A stretch of DNA of 64,000 nt from Gyromitra esculenta (lineage: Eukaryota > Ascomycota > Pezizomycetes > Pezizales > Discinaceae), in NCBI GenBank assembly GCA_038503075.1, contig JBCAML010000001.1:1736001-1800000 (forward strand), written 5' to 3'. The translations under genes were made by a program, and so were the position numbers. Under the pieces are notes generated by a model, which saw only the letters and a program-made list of their open reading frames with translations, was not told the origin of the DNA and did no database searches. Numbering within the stretch: the stretch's first letter is position 1; every line of letters starts with the position of its first letter. Shown piece by piece: positions 10,823 to 21,530 of the stretch.

Positions 10823-13311
10823 GATTCTCGCATCTTAGGCCAATAAAAGTTCCGGGCTAAGAGTTCAAAGGTTTTGTCGCGCCCGGGATGACCTGCCGCT
10901 GGGGTGTCATGGTGTCTTCGGATAAGTTCAAGTCGGAGAGAGTCAAGGTTGGGAACATAGAGACAATCGCGGTAGTGTAATAGGTTATTCTTATTACTGC
11001 ATTCGCTTAAGGTAATTTCCTTGGATTGCTGTTCTCTATTCTTTAATGCTGCGAGTATCTTTTCTGGGAACTTGTCAGTGATATATCCTTCTTGAAAGAG
11101 TTTAAAAAGGGGGGCGTCCAATTCGGCGGCTTCATTTGACAAAGAAGCCGACAACAAACTTATCTTGGGATCAATATTCTCCTTTTTTAATACCACTTGG
11201 CTTTGATGCGCCAATCTTTCATCCCCTTCCTTGGGGAGATCTCCTGATCTCCTTGTCAATGCGTCGGGCTTTCCTCCTTGAGTGCCTGGTCGATACGTAA
11301 TTACGAAATCGAAGCGAGAGAGGTATTCAGCCCATCGTGCTTGGCGGCGATTTAGCTGTTTGGTACTCATAAAATACTCAAGGTTTTTATGATCGCTGAT
11401 CACGTCGATGGGGTGCTTAGATCCTTCTAATTCGGGGCGCCATTCTTCGAAGACTCGGATGATTGCCAGCAGCTCCTTATCATAAATCTCGTAATTGCAT
11501 TCAGCGGGGGAATGTTTTTTTGAGAAAAAAGCTACTGGATGTAAGACGCCGTTATCGTCATATTGAGATAGGACTCCTCCTGATACAAAATCGGAGGCAT
11601 CCGTTTCTACGATGATCTTTTTATCGGGGTCAAAATGAATGAGGATAGGGGCAGTGGTAAAGGCATATTTGAGGTTCTCAAAAGCAATATCTGCCACAAC
11701 CGTCCATTCGAAGGTAATTCCCTTTTTTGTAAGTGCTGTAAGGGGGGAGGCGAGCTTGGAGAATCCTAGGATAAACCGACGGTAAAAGTTGGCGAAACCT
11801 AAGAAGGCTTGGACATCTTTAACGCTTCTTGGTGTTCCCCACTCTCGGACGGCTTTAAGCTTTTCCTCGTCCATCTTGATGCCATCGGGGGTGAGGATGA
11901 GACCCAAATACTTCGTGGTTTGTACCTCAAATTCGCATTTTTCTGGTTTCAACAGGATGTCATTGATCTTGAGTGTTTGGAGAACCTTTCGTACGTGGAT
12001 CTGATGTTCGGCGAAGGTATCGCTATAGATAAGGATATCATCCAGGTAAGCAGTACAGAAGATGTCAAGATATTCGGTAAGACAGTCGTTCACGAAGCGT
12101 TGGAACGTGCCGGGGGCGTTGGTCAGGCCGAATGGCATGACCTGATACTCGTATAGACCGTATCGGGTGCGGAAGGCTGTCTTCCATTCATCTCCCTCGG
12201 CAATGCGTACTTGGTGGTAACCGTCACGAAGGTCTAGCTTAGTATACCATTGTGCTTTTGCTAATCGATCGAGCGTTTCTCGGATGAGAGGAGAGGTATA
12301 TCGGTCCTTGACTGTGATAGCATTTAGGCCCCGATAGTCAACACATAATCGTAAAGAGCCATCAGCTTTTTTGACAAAGAGGACGGGGGATCCCGCAGGG
12401 GAAGAACTAGCACGGATAAACCCTTTCTCTAAATTGTCCTCAATATATTTTTTTAGGACAATGAGCTCTTCTCGGGACATTCTGTACAGCGGTCCAAACG
12501 GGGCGTCTTTTCCTTCTTGGAGCTGTATCCGATGGTCGTAAGATCGGCGAGGTGGTAGGCCTTGGGCTTTGGTTTTGTCAAACATGTCAAGAAAATCGTG
12601 ATATTCCATAGGGATACGTGATTTCCATTCCTCCTTGCTGGTTTTGTCGTCTATGATTTTATTGATCTCATAGAGGGACATGGCATATGCCTGGGAGGTT
12701 CGTTTTCTGGTGAGCGTTCTAAAGCTAGCGGCACCAATAAACGACATGTTTAGCCTAGAGGGAGCAGGTATCGAGGGCGTGGATACAACAGGGGAGTGAG
12801 GGGCGCAATGGGTGGTGCAGAGTTTAGAGTTAAACTCAATGCGTTTATCGGCGAAATGGAGTTGCACATCGTGATGATTCATCCATGGGATTCCGAGAAC
12901 TAGGGGGTAGTGTCCTAGTTGGGTGACAAAGCAAGGGAGGCGTTCCTGGTGTTGTTGAATAGACAGGTCGAGGTTAGCAATATGAGTAATATCTCCTGAG
13001 GCCACGGGACGGCCGTCGATAACCTCAAGTTGTCTTGCTATTTTTAGGGGAGAAAGAGGTAAAAAATGGTGACTCGCAAATTCTTTGTCAATGAAAGCGT
13101 ATCCGGAGGCGCCAGTGTCCAATAGTGCTTGGGTTTTGATAATTTTATTATTGTGGGAAATGCTACAAGAAATAACAAAATGTTCCCCATCCAACCCATC
13201 CTCCACGGACATATCCGACACTGAAAACCCCGAAATGGAAAACGCAGACAAAGGTAAAGAAAACGGAACCGAAGTTGGGTCACTGATCAACTTCGGTGAA
13301 ATTAGTTTAAA
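10823..13311 (-). pseudogene. Element F: pol, protease-RT-RNase H-integrase N-terminus, cut by E
   Basis: The pol frame is entered by -1 slippage at 13311-13305 and is open to 10823. The order is aspartic protease (LLDTGASGYAFID, about residues 60-75), linker, RT ([18 protein letters not shown]), RNase H ([11 protein letters not shown]), and integrase zinc finger ([12 protein letters not shown]...FYWPKMRES). There element E interrupts it. The apparent ending MRES-F-T-D-stop is created by three codons from E's LTR and is not a natural C-terminus. The integrase resumes at 4898. Confidence 0.9.
13268..13311 (-). promoter_or_regulatory. Element F: -1 ribosomal frameshift signal at the gag-pol junction
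   Basis: The minus strand reads GCT_TTA_AAC_TAA at the gag end, so the heptamer T_TTA_AAC (13311-13305) directly precedes the stop (13304-13302). The -1 frame (CTA ATT TCA CCG...) is pol. After a 7 nt spacer there is a perfect 10 bp stem, ACCGAAGTTG with CAACTTCGGT (13297-13288 and 13277-13268), around a 10 nt loop. Element E keeps the heptamer and loop but has a different paired stem, which is compensatory evidence for structure. Confidence 0.85.
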
Positions 13312-14621
13312 GCCTCCTCAGAGGCGCTGGATGATTCAAGAGCAAAAAACTGAGGAGGAAGAGGTGGTGGCGGCAGAGAAGAGGCGGGAGGCGTACGGTT
13401 GGCGGGGGGAGCGGTGAGAGCTCCTCTCATGGTGGGTTTTTTGGGGGCCGTCGGGCAGTTGGCATAGGAGTGGTCGGGAGCGGCACAGAACATACATTTT
13501 CCAGTGGAACGACGCCACTGTTTTTCTTCTTCAGAGAGCTTTCTTCGTCCATTGACCATTGTATATCGTTGGTCTTGAGGGGGACGAGAAAGGTTGTTGG
13601 TTCGTCCGAAGGATAGGTCCATGGGGGCTAGTCCTCCTGGAGTGAAGGAGGAGGCGGGAGTAAATGCGGCGGGAGCACTAAATTGGCCCATATTGTCTCG
13701 GGCGTTTCCCCGTTTCTCTGCCTTGCGAGCTCGGATACAGTTATCCAACCGAGTGAGGGTAAGGATCATTTCAGGGAGGTTACCGGGGGCGATTGGTGCG
13801 AATACCATGGCTTCCTTCAGCTCTTCCGACATTCCATGTTCTAGGGCGTCCATTTTCGAATTTTCATCGAAATTGAGTTGTCCCATGATACGTTGGAAGT
13901 CGGCTAAGTAAGCCGAGAAGTCTCGTTTGCCTTGACGGAGCTGATGTAATTCCCGTCGAGCGGTACCTGTGGGATCGGGGTCTCCGAAGGCTGTTTCCAG
14001 TGCGGCGATGAGGGCGGCGGTATTGGTCCAGGTGGTAAGGCCAGAGGGGAGTACACTGTGGCGAACTTGTTCTAGAGCTGCTCCTTCTAGGCGGTTGATG
14101 GCGTAAAGGATCATGGTATTTTCGTCTGCGAATCGGTCTCTGTTGACGGCCAGTTTAGAACGAAGTTGAAGAATGAAACCGGGGAGCTTGGCTCGGGACC
14201 CATCAAATTTCTCTGGGTCAGGCATGCGTTCAGAGCGTGAGGTATGGGCTCGTGGTGGGGTGGCGGCGAGGTTTGGTGGGGCTGGGGGGGCCTGATTGGC
14301 GACTCTGGCTTCGTTGCGTTCCTGGCGTAATCTGGCGATGAGGTCGGCGGCTTCAGTGACTCGTTGGTCCTGTTGCATGGCGTGTCGTGTTGCATTGTCC
14401 GCTTGGATTTTCGCCGTATTGAGCTTTATTTCCAGCTCTTGCATGCTCTCCTGAAGAGCGTCGACTTGATCTTCTAAAGCCTGATTGAGATCTCGGAGTT
14501 GATTATATAACTCTACAGGGTCGTCTCGGTATGCCTGAGCAAAGGCGTCTTTTGTGGGAAAGCGGGGGGTAGTGATAGCGGCTCCTTCAGAGGAGGAGGC
14601 AGCGGGGGCGGAAGTACTCAT
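13302..14621 (-). CDS. Element F: Gag (intact)
   Basis: This intact 439-residue Gag begins at the ATG at 14621. It has a Ser/Ala/Pro-rich N-terminus, a coiled coil at about residues 45-110 (LNQALEDQVDALQESMQELE), a Pro-rich linker, and a retrotransposon Gag capsid core from about residue 135 (MPDPEKFDGSRAKLPGF) to 280. A zinc knuckle CMFCAAPDHSYANC (CX2CX4HX4C) lies near residue 385, followed by a Pro-rich tail. Gag packages the element RNA in cytoplasmic particles. The stop codon sits directly behind the slippery heptamer used to make Gag-Pol. Confidence 0.92.
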   Translation of the reverse strand: MSTSAPAASSSEGAAITTPRFPTKDAFAQAYRDDPVELYNQLRDLNQALEDQVDALQESMQELEIKLNTAKIQADNATRHAMQQDQRVTEAADLIARLRQERNEARVANQAPPAPPNLAATPPRAHTSRSERMPDPEKFDGSRAKLPGFILQLRSKLAVNRDRFADENTMILYAINRLEGAALEQVRHSVLPSGLTTWTNTAALIAALETAFGDPDPTGTARRELHQLRQGKRDFSAYLADFQRIMGQLNFDENSKMDALEHGMSEELKEAMVFAPIAPGNLPEMILTLTRLDNCIRARKAEKRGNARDNMGQFSAPAAFTPASSFTPGGLAPMDLSFGRTNNLSRPPQDQRYTMVNGRRKLSEEEKQWRRSTGKCMFCAAPDHSYANCPTAPKKPTMRGALTAPPANRTPPASSLPPPPLPPQFFALESSSASEEALN

Positions 14622-14816
14622 GATCTAGGCTGATCACTCGGGAGGGAGTTGGTGCGTAAGTAATGTTGATCAAGCCACTCAGGAGTGACTTCGGTGAGAG
14701 TTTGGGGTCTTCGTGGGGTCAAGCAGGGAAAGATTTGGAGGATGGATTGGCGTATCCAACCGAGAATTTCCATGTAGGGGCGTCGTGTAGGAGGTGTAGA
14801 TGAGGAAGCAACGTAA
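14622..14816 (-). other. Element F: 5' leader with self-primer site
   Basis: This 195 nt untranslated leader lies between the 5' LTR and gag. It is longer than E's leader (62 nt) or G's (42 nt). The primer site ACGTTGCTT (minus strand, 14814-14806) lies two nt from the LTR and is complementary to AAGCAATGT (one mismatch) within the LTR at 15048-15040. The extra 130 or so nt (14640-14770) has no counterpart in E or G, and I do not recognise it. Confidence 0.7.
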
Positions 14817-15228
14817 TCTCACGGTTTGATCCCTTGTTAAGCCCTTCAGTATCCCTGAAGGTGAGCAGTGCTACTTAAACGAGGAGTCAAGCGACAAGAG
14901 TCACGATGTTTCTACAGGTCCTACGTGGGTCTAACTCAAGGCGAGTTAAGTGTGGGGGTTTCACAGCGACAGCGACCGCGAGGATTCTGGAGTAGAATCG
15001 AGGTAGTATTCGAAACAATACAGTAGAAGTAAGGTAAGAACATTGCTTAAGAAAAAGAGAAGAAAACCATGGCGACCGTCTAAAATCCATCCCTTATATA
15101 CCCCGCAATCCCTATCGTGACTCATAACTGAAACACAGCCGAACAACAAAGACATTATAAAGAAACTATCCTATGTTACAACCGTTACTTCCCGAACCCT
15201 AACCCATTACTTCACTTCATCCGTGAAA
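14817..15228 (-). repeat. Element F: 5' LTR
   Basis: This 412 bp LTR reads TCTCACGG...CCGTGAAA on the plus strand. It is closer to G's LTR (498-910) than to E's, for example in the aactc/gagtt hairpin and the tatata promoter region. Its outer flank is LINE L1 sequence (15229 onward). The LINE frame continues a few codons into the LTR before a stop at 15207, making an artificial tail. Confidence 0.88.
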
Positions 15229-16991
15229 AATAGGTGAGGTGTCGTGGTGGTAGGATACCCATAGTATGGGGGAGGGGGAGTGTATTCGTTCCAATCACTT
15301 TTAAGTTGGGATAGGATGGCTTGGTTGCATGATTCTAAGATCATTGGTTGATTTGGATTTGGTTTGTCGATGGCAGGGCCTGACGCGCCAGGGTAGTAGT
15401 TGCATGGGAGAAATTTCCATGCTTCGTGTGCAAGAGCGTCTATTACCAGATGGCGGACGTGTGATTTGGAGTTGGAGTTCCAGGGTCGAGGTCTACGAGG
15501 GCCCAGGCCCTTTAGGTGGCTTCGGAGAAGCGGTAGAGGAGAACCATTTGCTTGAAAGTTTGGTGGAAGGCAAGCAGATGCAGGGTTAAATAGCATGGGT
15601 AGAGTTGCAATGCGAACCGCATGGCGTCTTCTGAGGTATTTAGCATATGGGAGTGTAGGGGGAAGGGCCGCTTCTCGGGTGAGGGCGCCGATGTTTGTGG
15701 ATGAAAAGCAGTTGGTGATCCACCTGAGGACGTTGTTCCAAAAGGGGTCCAGTTTTTTTAAAATAGTTGAGGACGGAACAAGAATGTTCATTCCATATGT
15801 GAGTATAGGTCGGATGAGGCCCATAGCAAGCTTACGGGCATTGGAACTGGTGAGGCTAGAGCCCGACGTTGATAGAGATTTGATTGCGAAAAAGGCTTTC
15901 TGAGCTGATGCTAGTCTTTTGAGAAAGTGCGTATTTGTGTTAAAATTGTGGGAGAGCCAAAATCCCAGCCATCGGATGCATAGTTGTGGAGAAAAAGAAT
16001 TTCCAGCGAGTTGGATGGAAGCGCCTGGAGTGGGAGGGAGATGGTTGTGGATTGTAGTCCAGTGTATAAGTTCAGTTTTAGGAATTGAAAAGGAGACTTG
16101 GATAGCATCACCTATGATATTGATGTCATGGGCTGCTTTTTCCAATAGTCTGGCATTTTTCCTGCTGGAGTGCGAGAAGACCGTTATAGCAAAGTCGTCC
16201 ACATACGAAAATGTGAATTTATATGTATTGCTAAGGTGAAGGGGTGCGACGTAGATGCAAAATAAAAGTGGTGATATAGGAGATCCTTGGGGAACTCCTA
16301 CAGAAACAGGGAGGAATTTACAGGGCGATCCTTTAAAGAGGAGAGCGCATTCGCGCGAGTGAAGGAATGATATGATCCAAGAGGTCATGTAAAGTGGGAT
16401 GTTGTGGTTGAGAAGTCTCCTTTCCAGGATGTGGGGGTTGACATTATCGAACCCACCTTTAATATCTAAAAAAAGGGTGGAGTGTAAGACCGGTACTTCT
16501 TACCGCACAGGAAATCTCCAAGAAGCTTTAGATAACAATCTAGACGCTATAACCTGCCCGGTTGCTATCCGCAACACAATACACAGGCGCAAGTCCTAAC
16601 TGCTTCTTATGAACCGCTAAAAGATAACCGTAGGGTTCAAAGTAGGGATCGAGCAAAGTTCCGTGAAGAACTTCCAATAGTAAGGTTTTAATAACTAACG
16701 CTGAAGGGTCCTTGGCCCTATGTGTAGTTTGAATATCGCTTGCTTTGCTTGTTGGGTATCGTGTTCGTTCGAATATACTCTTCGTCTAACCAATCTGGAA
16801 GGACGAGGTCTGTTGTGGACGCGTCGTGACTTTGAGGTTCGTGTCGCATGAAGCAACAGCAAAGTCTCTTGAAGAAATAAAGGATTCTTTGCATGAAGAA
16901 AGTATTACTTTGAAGATGAAACGAACGCAGGACCTTGAGAGTATGAATGAAAGTCGTATACCGCTAAGCTATACAATATAATATTGATAAG

Positions 16992-17395
16992 TTTCATGGA
17001 TTGATTCAGGGATGAGTCGTGGTCGGGATGGTTGTACAATGTTGTTGTTGTTTGGTTAGGTTTTCGGGTTATGATAATAATGTCTTTGTATTTCGGTTGT
17101 TGTCGGGTTGTGGTTGGTACTATTGAAAAGCGGGGTATTTAAGGAAGGATTTTGGTTGTTTTCGTACTTCTTCTTCTTCTCTCCTTAAGCAACGTTCTCA
17201 GTTTACTTCTTCTGTATTGTTTCGAATACTACCTCGATTCTAACGAGAATCATGCCATTTGTCACTTATCTCACGCGAGATAGGCCTCGTAGAAGCTTGT
17301 AGAAACGTCGCGTACGCGAACGTGTTGTTTCACTCGTTTAAGTAGCTGCTCACCTTCGGGATCTTGAAGGGCTTAACGAGGACTCAACCGTGAGA
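16992..17395 (+). repeat. Gypsy solo LTR with 5 bp target duplication
   Basis: This 404 bp solo LTR of the same gypsy family runs TTTCATGG...CCGTGAGA, with ATAAG at 16987-16991 and again at 17396-17400. It holds the TATA-like region (gtatttaag) and AAGCAACGTT. It is the cleanest demonstration of the LTR boundaries of this family. It is formed by recombination between two LTRs of an element that had inserted in LTR X. Confidence 0.92.
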
Positions 17396-17715
17396 ATAAG
17401 GCTCGTTCTTCGTCGTAATGATCGGGAAGAGAGCCTTCCAACGGTGAAACTGGACTACTTATAGTAGTCAAGCGTCGAATACAAAGGCTATGTAATAACA
17501 TGAACTAACATGAAAAAATCCCATAGACCCTGAACGCTTTCCTTCGCTCCTACCCCTCTCATTATCGTATGGCGTGATTATCGGAATTAACCGGCGACGC
17601 AACGTATAAGCGAATCGGGGAAGTGTCGATCGAAAGAGTCGGCCATTGATGACACAAGGAAACTAAACATCCAATCCGAATCTTATTAATAATCAACCAA
17701 GATTAATAATAACCG

Positions 17716-17795
17716 ACATGGTCGGGGATTGAACGCTAGTCCATATGTGTGCATCGTAAGCGAACTCAAGTCGTAACCAACTAAGCTACCAATAG
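17716..17795 (-). other. tRNA-like segment (A box and weak B box) inside LTR X
   Basis: Near the right end of LTR X the minus strand reads GGTAGCTTAGTTGGTTA, a good tRNA A box. About 45 nt later comes GCGTTCAATCCCCGAC, a degenerate B box. It does not fold into a proper tRNA by eye (weak anticodon and T stems), so it is best read as a tRNA-derived or pol III-promoter-like stretch rather than a functional tRNA gene. Confidence 0.4.
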
Positions 17796-18567
17796 GTATA
17801 ACATGGAGACTTTTTTATCAGCAGCTTGAAGGAGTTGTACATCGTGTAAGAGGGCGGAGACTGCGTCTCCAGTTGATATGAGTGATAGGGAGCCGCATTG
17901 ATTGGGGTGGACGAGGCCGTTTGAACGCGAGAGGTAAGCGAGTCGTGTTGCGATGATACGCTCTTATATTTTTGAGAGGGTTTAGTGTCTTATGACTCTG
18001 AAAGAGGTTGCTGACGAGTAGGATTCCTTATTGGGTTTAGGAAGTACAATGCCGAAGGCCTTTTTAAGTTGGAGAGGGTGATATCCATACTGCGCTAGGG
18101 GATTGATGAGAGAGTGAATGATGCTTGGATTAATATTATTAATCTTTTTCCAGATGCTATATGGAATAGTGTCTAGTCCGGGAGCAGATGAATTGGAAGA
18201 TTTGCTTAACGCAGAAGAGATTTCATCGAAATCTATTTCTTTGAAGTCTGTGTGAATATGGTAGAGGGGCGGAGATTTAGTGATACGTGGAGGAAAAAAA
18301 TGCTGAATGAGTGAGGAGGCAAGTTGTGTCGGGGTTTTGATATTGGGAAAATTTGGAAAAACGTCATTAGGAGATGATGTTTTCATTCTTTTGGCGGCCC
18401 ATATATCAGAGGGTGAAGCGTTTGCTAAAAAGGAAGTCCAATGGTTCTTTTTGCATTTGGCGATTTCATGGAAGTAGGCGTATTTTGCTTTGCGTACTTC
18501 TGCAGAAGGGGGAGCTTTCGATCCTTTGAACCGATTTCTATGGGATTGATTGACTGAATGGAAGATT

Positions 18568-21530
18568 GCGTGTATATTCCTAACTGTTGCCGAGTATATA
18601 TAGTTATATGAGTGTGGTGCTATATTTATTTAGTACTTCATTCGGCATATTCAACCCTTAGGTTATTGTGCTCTTCGCACTAAATTTTACCCCCCCCACT
18701 CCCACTTCCCACTTCTCCTTATATACTCCTGATCCCCCTTCTCTTGCTTTTCACCGGTGCCGTACCTTCGGAAAGGCGGTACGGTGTTATATATTGCTGA
18801 GTGTGAGGACTCACTGGTAGAATCAAGTCAAGTCATTGAAACGAGAAGTAGATCGCGATCAATATATGTCACGTCTTAATACCTACATCATTGAAAATTA
18901 AGGATGGGGGGACATCTAGATGGACCGAATAACTTATTGTATAAACTACGGGGTACCGGTGAATTTGTCTAGGAATTTTGGTGCAGCGACCAATGGCACA
19001 AATGAACTTACAGGGATTTGATATCTCCGGTACGGAATTTAAAAAAAAAGTAAGGAAAGTAGAGATCGAGGCTTGATTGATTGATTTGCTTGGATGCCCA
19101 GTCTCTACAGGCCTGAGTATAGAGAAACGCACACATACTAGTACATGAAAGGATTCTCAACTCCGGGATTCCCGTTCTCGTTCCCTAAAGCTACTATGGC
19201 TCGCCTCCGGTACCCGGTTGGAAAGCTTTTTTTTTAAATAGTAGAAGTATAAAAATGTAAAATGCCGAGTGATAAATTATGACCATATCTACCATAGAAC
19301 TATTTTTTTGTTTATCTATTTATTGGGAGTATACAGCCCACATGTTATGATATTGTCCCTAGAGGGGAATTTGAGTTTGTGACTCCAGGATCAACTGGGG
19401 TGCGATGCGCTTTTCTCCATTATATTATTGGACCATATTGGGCTTGGAATCATGCAAAAGCAATGTCTCTAACGGTATAACCGGCGGCATGAAACTAATC
19501 CGTTTAATCCCTGTCGTGGACTGAATTCATCCTACTAGATGGTTAATACTTTCTACCTGCGTCGGTTTGTCTAAACCTGTGACTGGTTTGTCATTGATTT
19601 GTTCGAAGCACTTGCTCTGCTTCTTACGTTTAGTTTTGACGGATGTCGTAGTTCTTGATCGCGACTCGTCCAGCCTACTTGGGTAGTTGCAGTCAACTGC
19701 AATCAAACATAACTATAGTATTAGCTTTAATTTGTAAGTGGTAGGAATGTCAAATTTACGAAAGACAATTGCAGTTTCATACCATCGTCAATCGCGTATA
19801 AGAAGCTCCTTTTCTGTTGAGGGAGCGAGAAGAATATACCTACTGTCTTAAGAATAAATGAGGAGTAGTTTAATATCATAGGTTGGGTAGAATCAATCGT
19901 CTTGCAGAGCTCGATCATTCTGTAGATATTTTATAGAGCCTCAACAGCAAATGTTAAGCTCCCTTTGCTGCCCTAGAATTGGCTTAAATTTAAGGCTTGC
20001 TTATCTATCAGCACTATACTCCATCGCAAAAAGTTATGGCTGCTACCCATCCAAGGTGATCGAGAATCACTATTAAGGGATAAAGGTCATAGAAGAGGAC
20101 CGCTGAGAAAGAGAGCTTTGATCTTCTTGGATGCGTTTCTCATGTTAAGCTTTCTCATATTTCCTTCGCTTTCCTTACCTTATGCTCTACTTCCCTTAAG
20201 CTTTGTAATGAAACCAATCAATTAGTGTAAAAGCTTTCCCGGCCTCACTACCCCGTGATATGTTTTTTCCCTTTAATGGATGGAGGCTGCTTATGAGTAG
20301 GTCGAGGAGAAAGGGGAGGAAAGGGAGGAGAAATCGACTCTGGAGGGATCTGACCAGAATTTCTACTTCTTTCTAATGCCTTTTACTCTACATCCTTCAA
20401 TTCTACTAACCTTTATGCTAATATACTCGAGGCAGAAGAAACGCAAATTGCTAGAAGGGTCTAGTTAACTAAAGAACCAAGTAAAATCTCGCAGTTTGGC
20501 TGCATTCCCGGACAATTTCTGCTTCCGAGCGCTACGCCGACAATCTTGTACCTTCAATATGGATTTCCTTGCTTTTGATGTGAAATCTTGAGGGTTCTTG
20601 GAATCTACAACCTATCGCAGCGTACGGGGATAATCAGATTTTGGCAATGTGCCTTTCAACCAATTAAATTTTACGGGTTAGAGTACCTAGTAAGATTCAC
20701 TCAGAGAGCGCAACCTTCCTACGTAATATCTGAGTCCGCTCGCTAGGTATTTGTTTATCGAGGCGGAGCGATCTCAAGGCCTTACTTGCCAAAAAAAAAG
20801 GTTTGTGACGGACTTATACGTGTAAAGTTGGGTAGCAACCAAATCCATATTTCGGAGGCTACAGCCTATAGAATTTAACATCGACAAGTATAAGTTAACA
20901 ACTAATGTGTAGATAGAGCCACAAAAGAAACAGCAGTGGCAAGTTGATTGTGGGCTGGGGAATTGTGTTGTTAATGGGGGTACGGTCACTGCCGAGGTTT
21001 ACTCACGTCACAAACTTTATTTTTTAGCAAGTGCATTACACGTACCCCACGGATTGAGATCGCTTGCATGAAGAGTGATTCTTGAGTTTTTTGGGATATC
21101 TGGGGTTCGCTATCAGATATCATTGATCAGATCAGATGGCAGGTTAGAAACTTGTTTACCGGATTACTTTGTTTAGGGTAAATATATGGTTGTTGAGGGG
21201 GGGTCGATCCGCGGGTCTCGGGAATATCCGCTCCCGAAACCAGATTTAGAGAGATGTTGCACGGATTCTGCTACCATATTATCTCGCGGATAACGAACAC
21301 GACTAACCTGGTCAGGATCACAATACTTAATAAAAATATGCATATCTAGAGTAGAGATCTGGTTGCTGATTAGTTGTTGGTTCAGGAAGCAATTCCAGAT
21401 AGTTTGGCGGTTTCTGTGTCGAAGGCCAGTTTAAAACCGCCCAACCCGCACTGTTCGATAATACGGTACATAGTGCGTACAACGCACTTTGTTTTGTTCG
21501 GATCTACTAACCCGGATCCCTTTTTACTTA
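18568..21530. other. Gene-free stretch
   Basis: No supportable gene is seen. 18580-18860 has promoter-like composition (C-run, ttatatactcc, a hairpin around gccgtaccttcgg...ggcggtac) and could be a decayed LTR, but no partner or target duplication was found. The rest is unremarkable mixed sequence with short spurious frames. Confidence 0.5.

Larger units (their letters stand above)
4630..15228 (-). mobile_element. Ty3/gypsy chromovirus element F, interrupted by E and A
   Basis: F runs leftward from its 5' LTR (14817-15228) through a leader, intact gag and pol. It is split by E (4899-10822) and then by A at 4629/4630. The remaining 3' part is beyond the window edge. F itself sits inside a LINE copy: the flank at 15229 is LINE ORF2 coding sequence. 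Apart from the later insertions no stop or frameshift is seen in the visible gag and pol, so F was probably coding-competent when it was broken. Confidence 0.88.
16483..17803. repeat. LTR 'X' (about 0.9 kb, TG...CA, TSD TGGAG) carrying a nested gypsy solo LTR
   Basis: The insertion begins TGTAAGACC and ends TATAACA. It is flanked by TGGAG on both sides (16478-16482 and 17804-17808), and removing it restores continuous LINE sequence. The TG...CA ends and 5 bp duplication indicate a solo LTR of a family different from the gypsy copies here. Net of the nested insertion (16992-17395 plus one target copy) it is about 912 bp. No coding capacity is seen. Orientation is uncertain. Confidence 0.75.
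15229..18567 (-). mobile_element. LINE copy L1: 5'-truncated, interrupted by F and by LTR X
   Basis: The minus strand matches ORF2 of the full-length LINE at 53101-56526, from about its position 54090 (at 18567) to 56107 (at 15229). An LTR insertion interrupts it at 16483-17803. The 5' truncation at 18567 is typical of target-primed insertion. The RT part includes YVDDFAITV and VGVPQGSPISPLLF (15207-16388 frame), and an upstream piece is open at 17982-18386. A small deletion/frameshift near 17980 breaks the frame (FRVI then stop). Its 3' end was displaced by F and is off the left edge. It is clearly older than the copy at 51450. Confidence 0.9.

Noticed and set aside
10810..10830. Apparent internal deletion in F's pol (MRES joined to FTD-stop)
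   Set aside because: The last three codons come from E's LTR. GATTC on both sides of E and integrase resuming at 4898 show an insertion, not a deletion.
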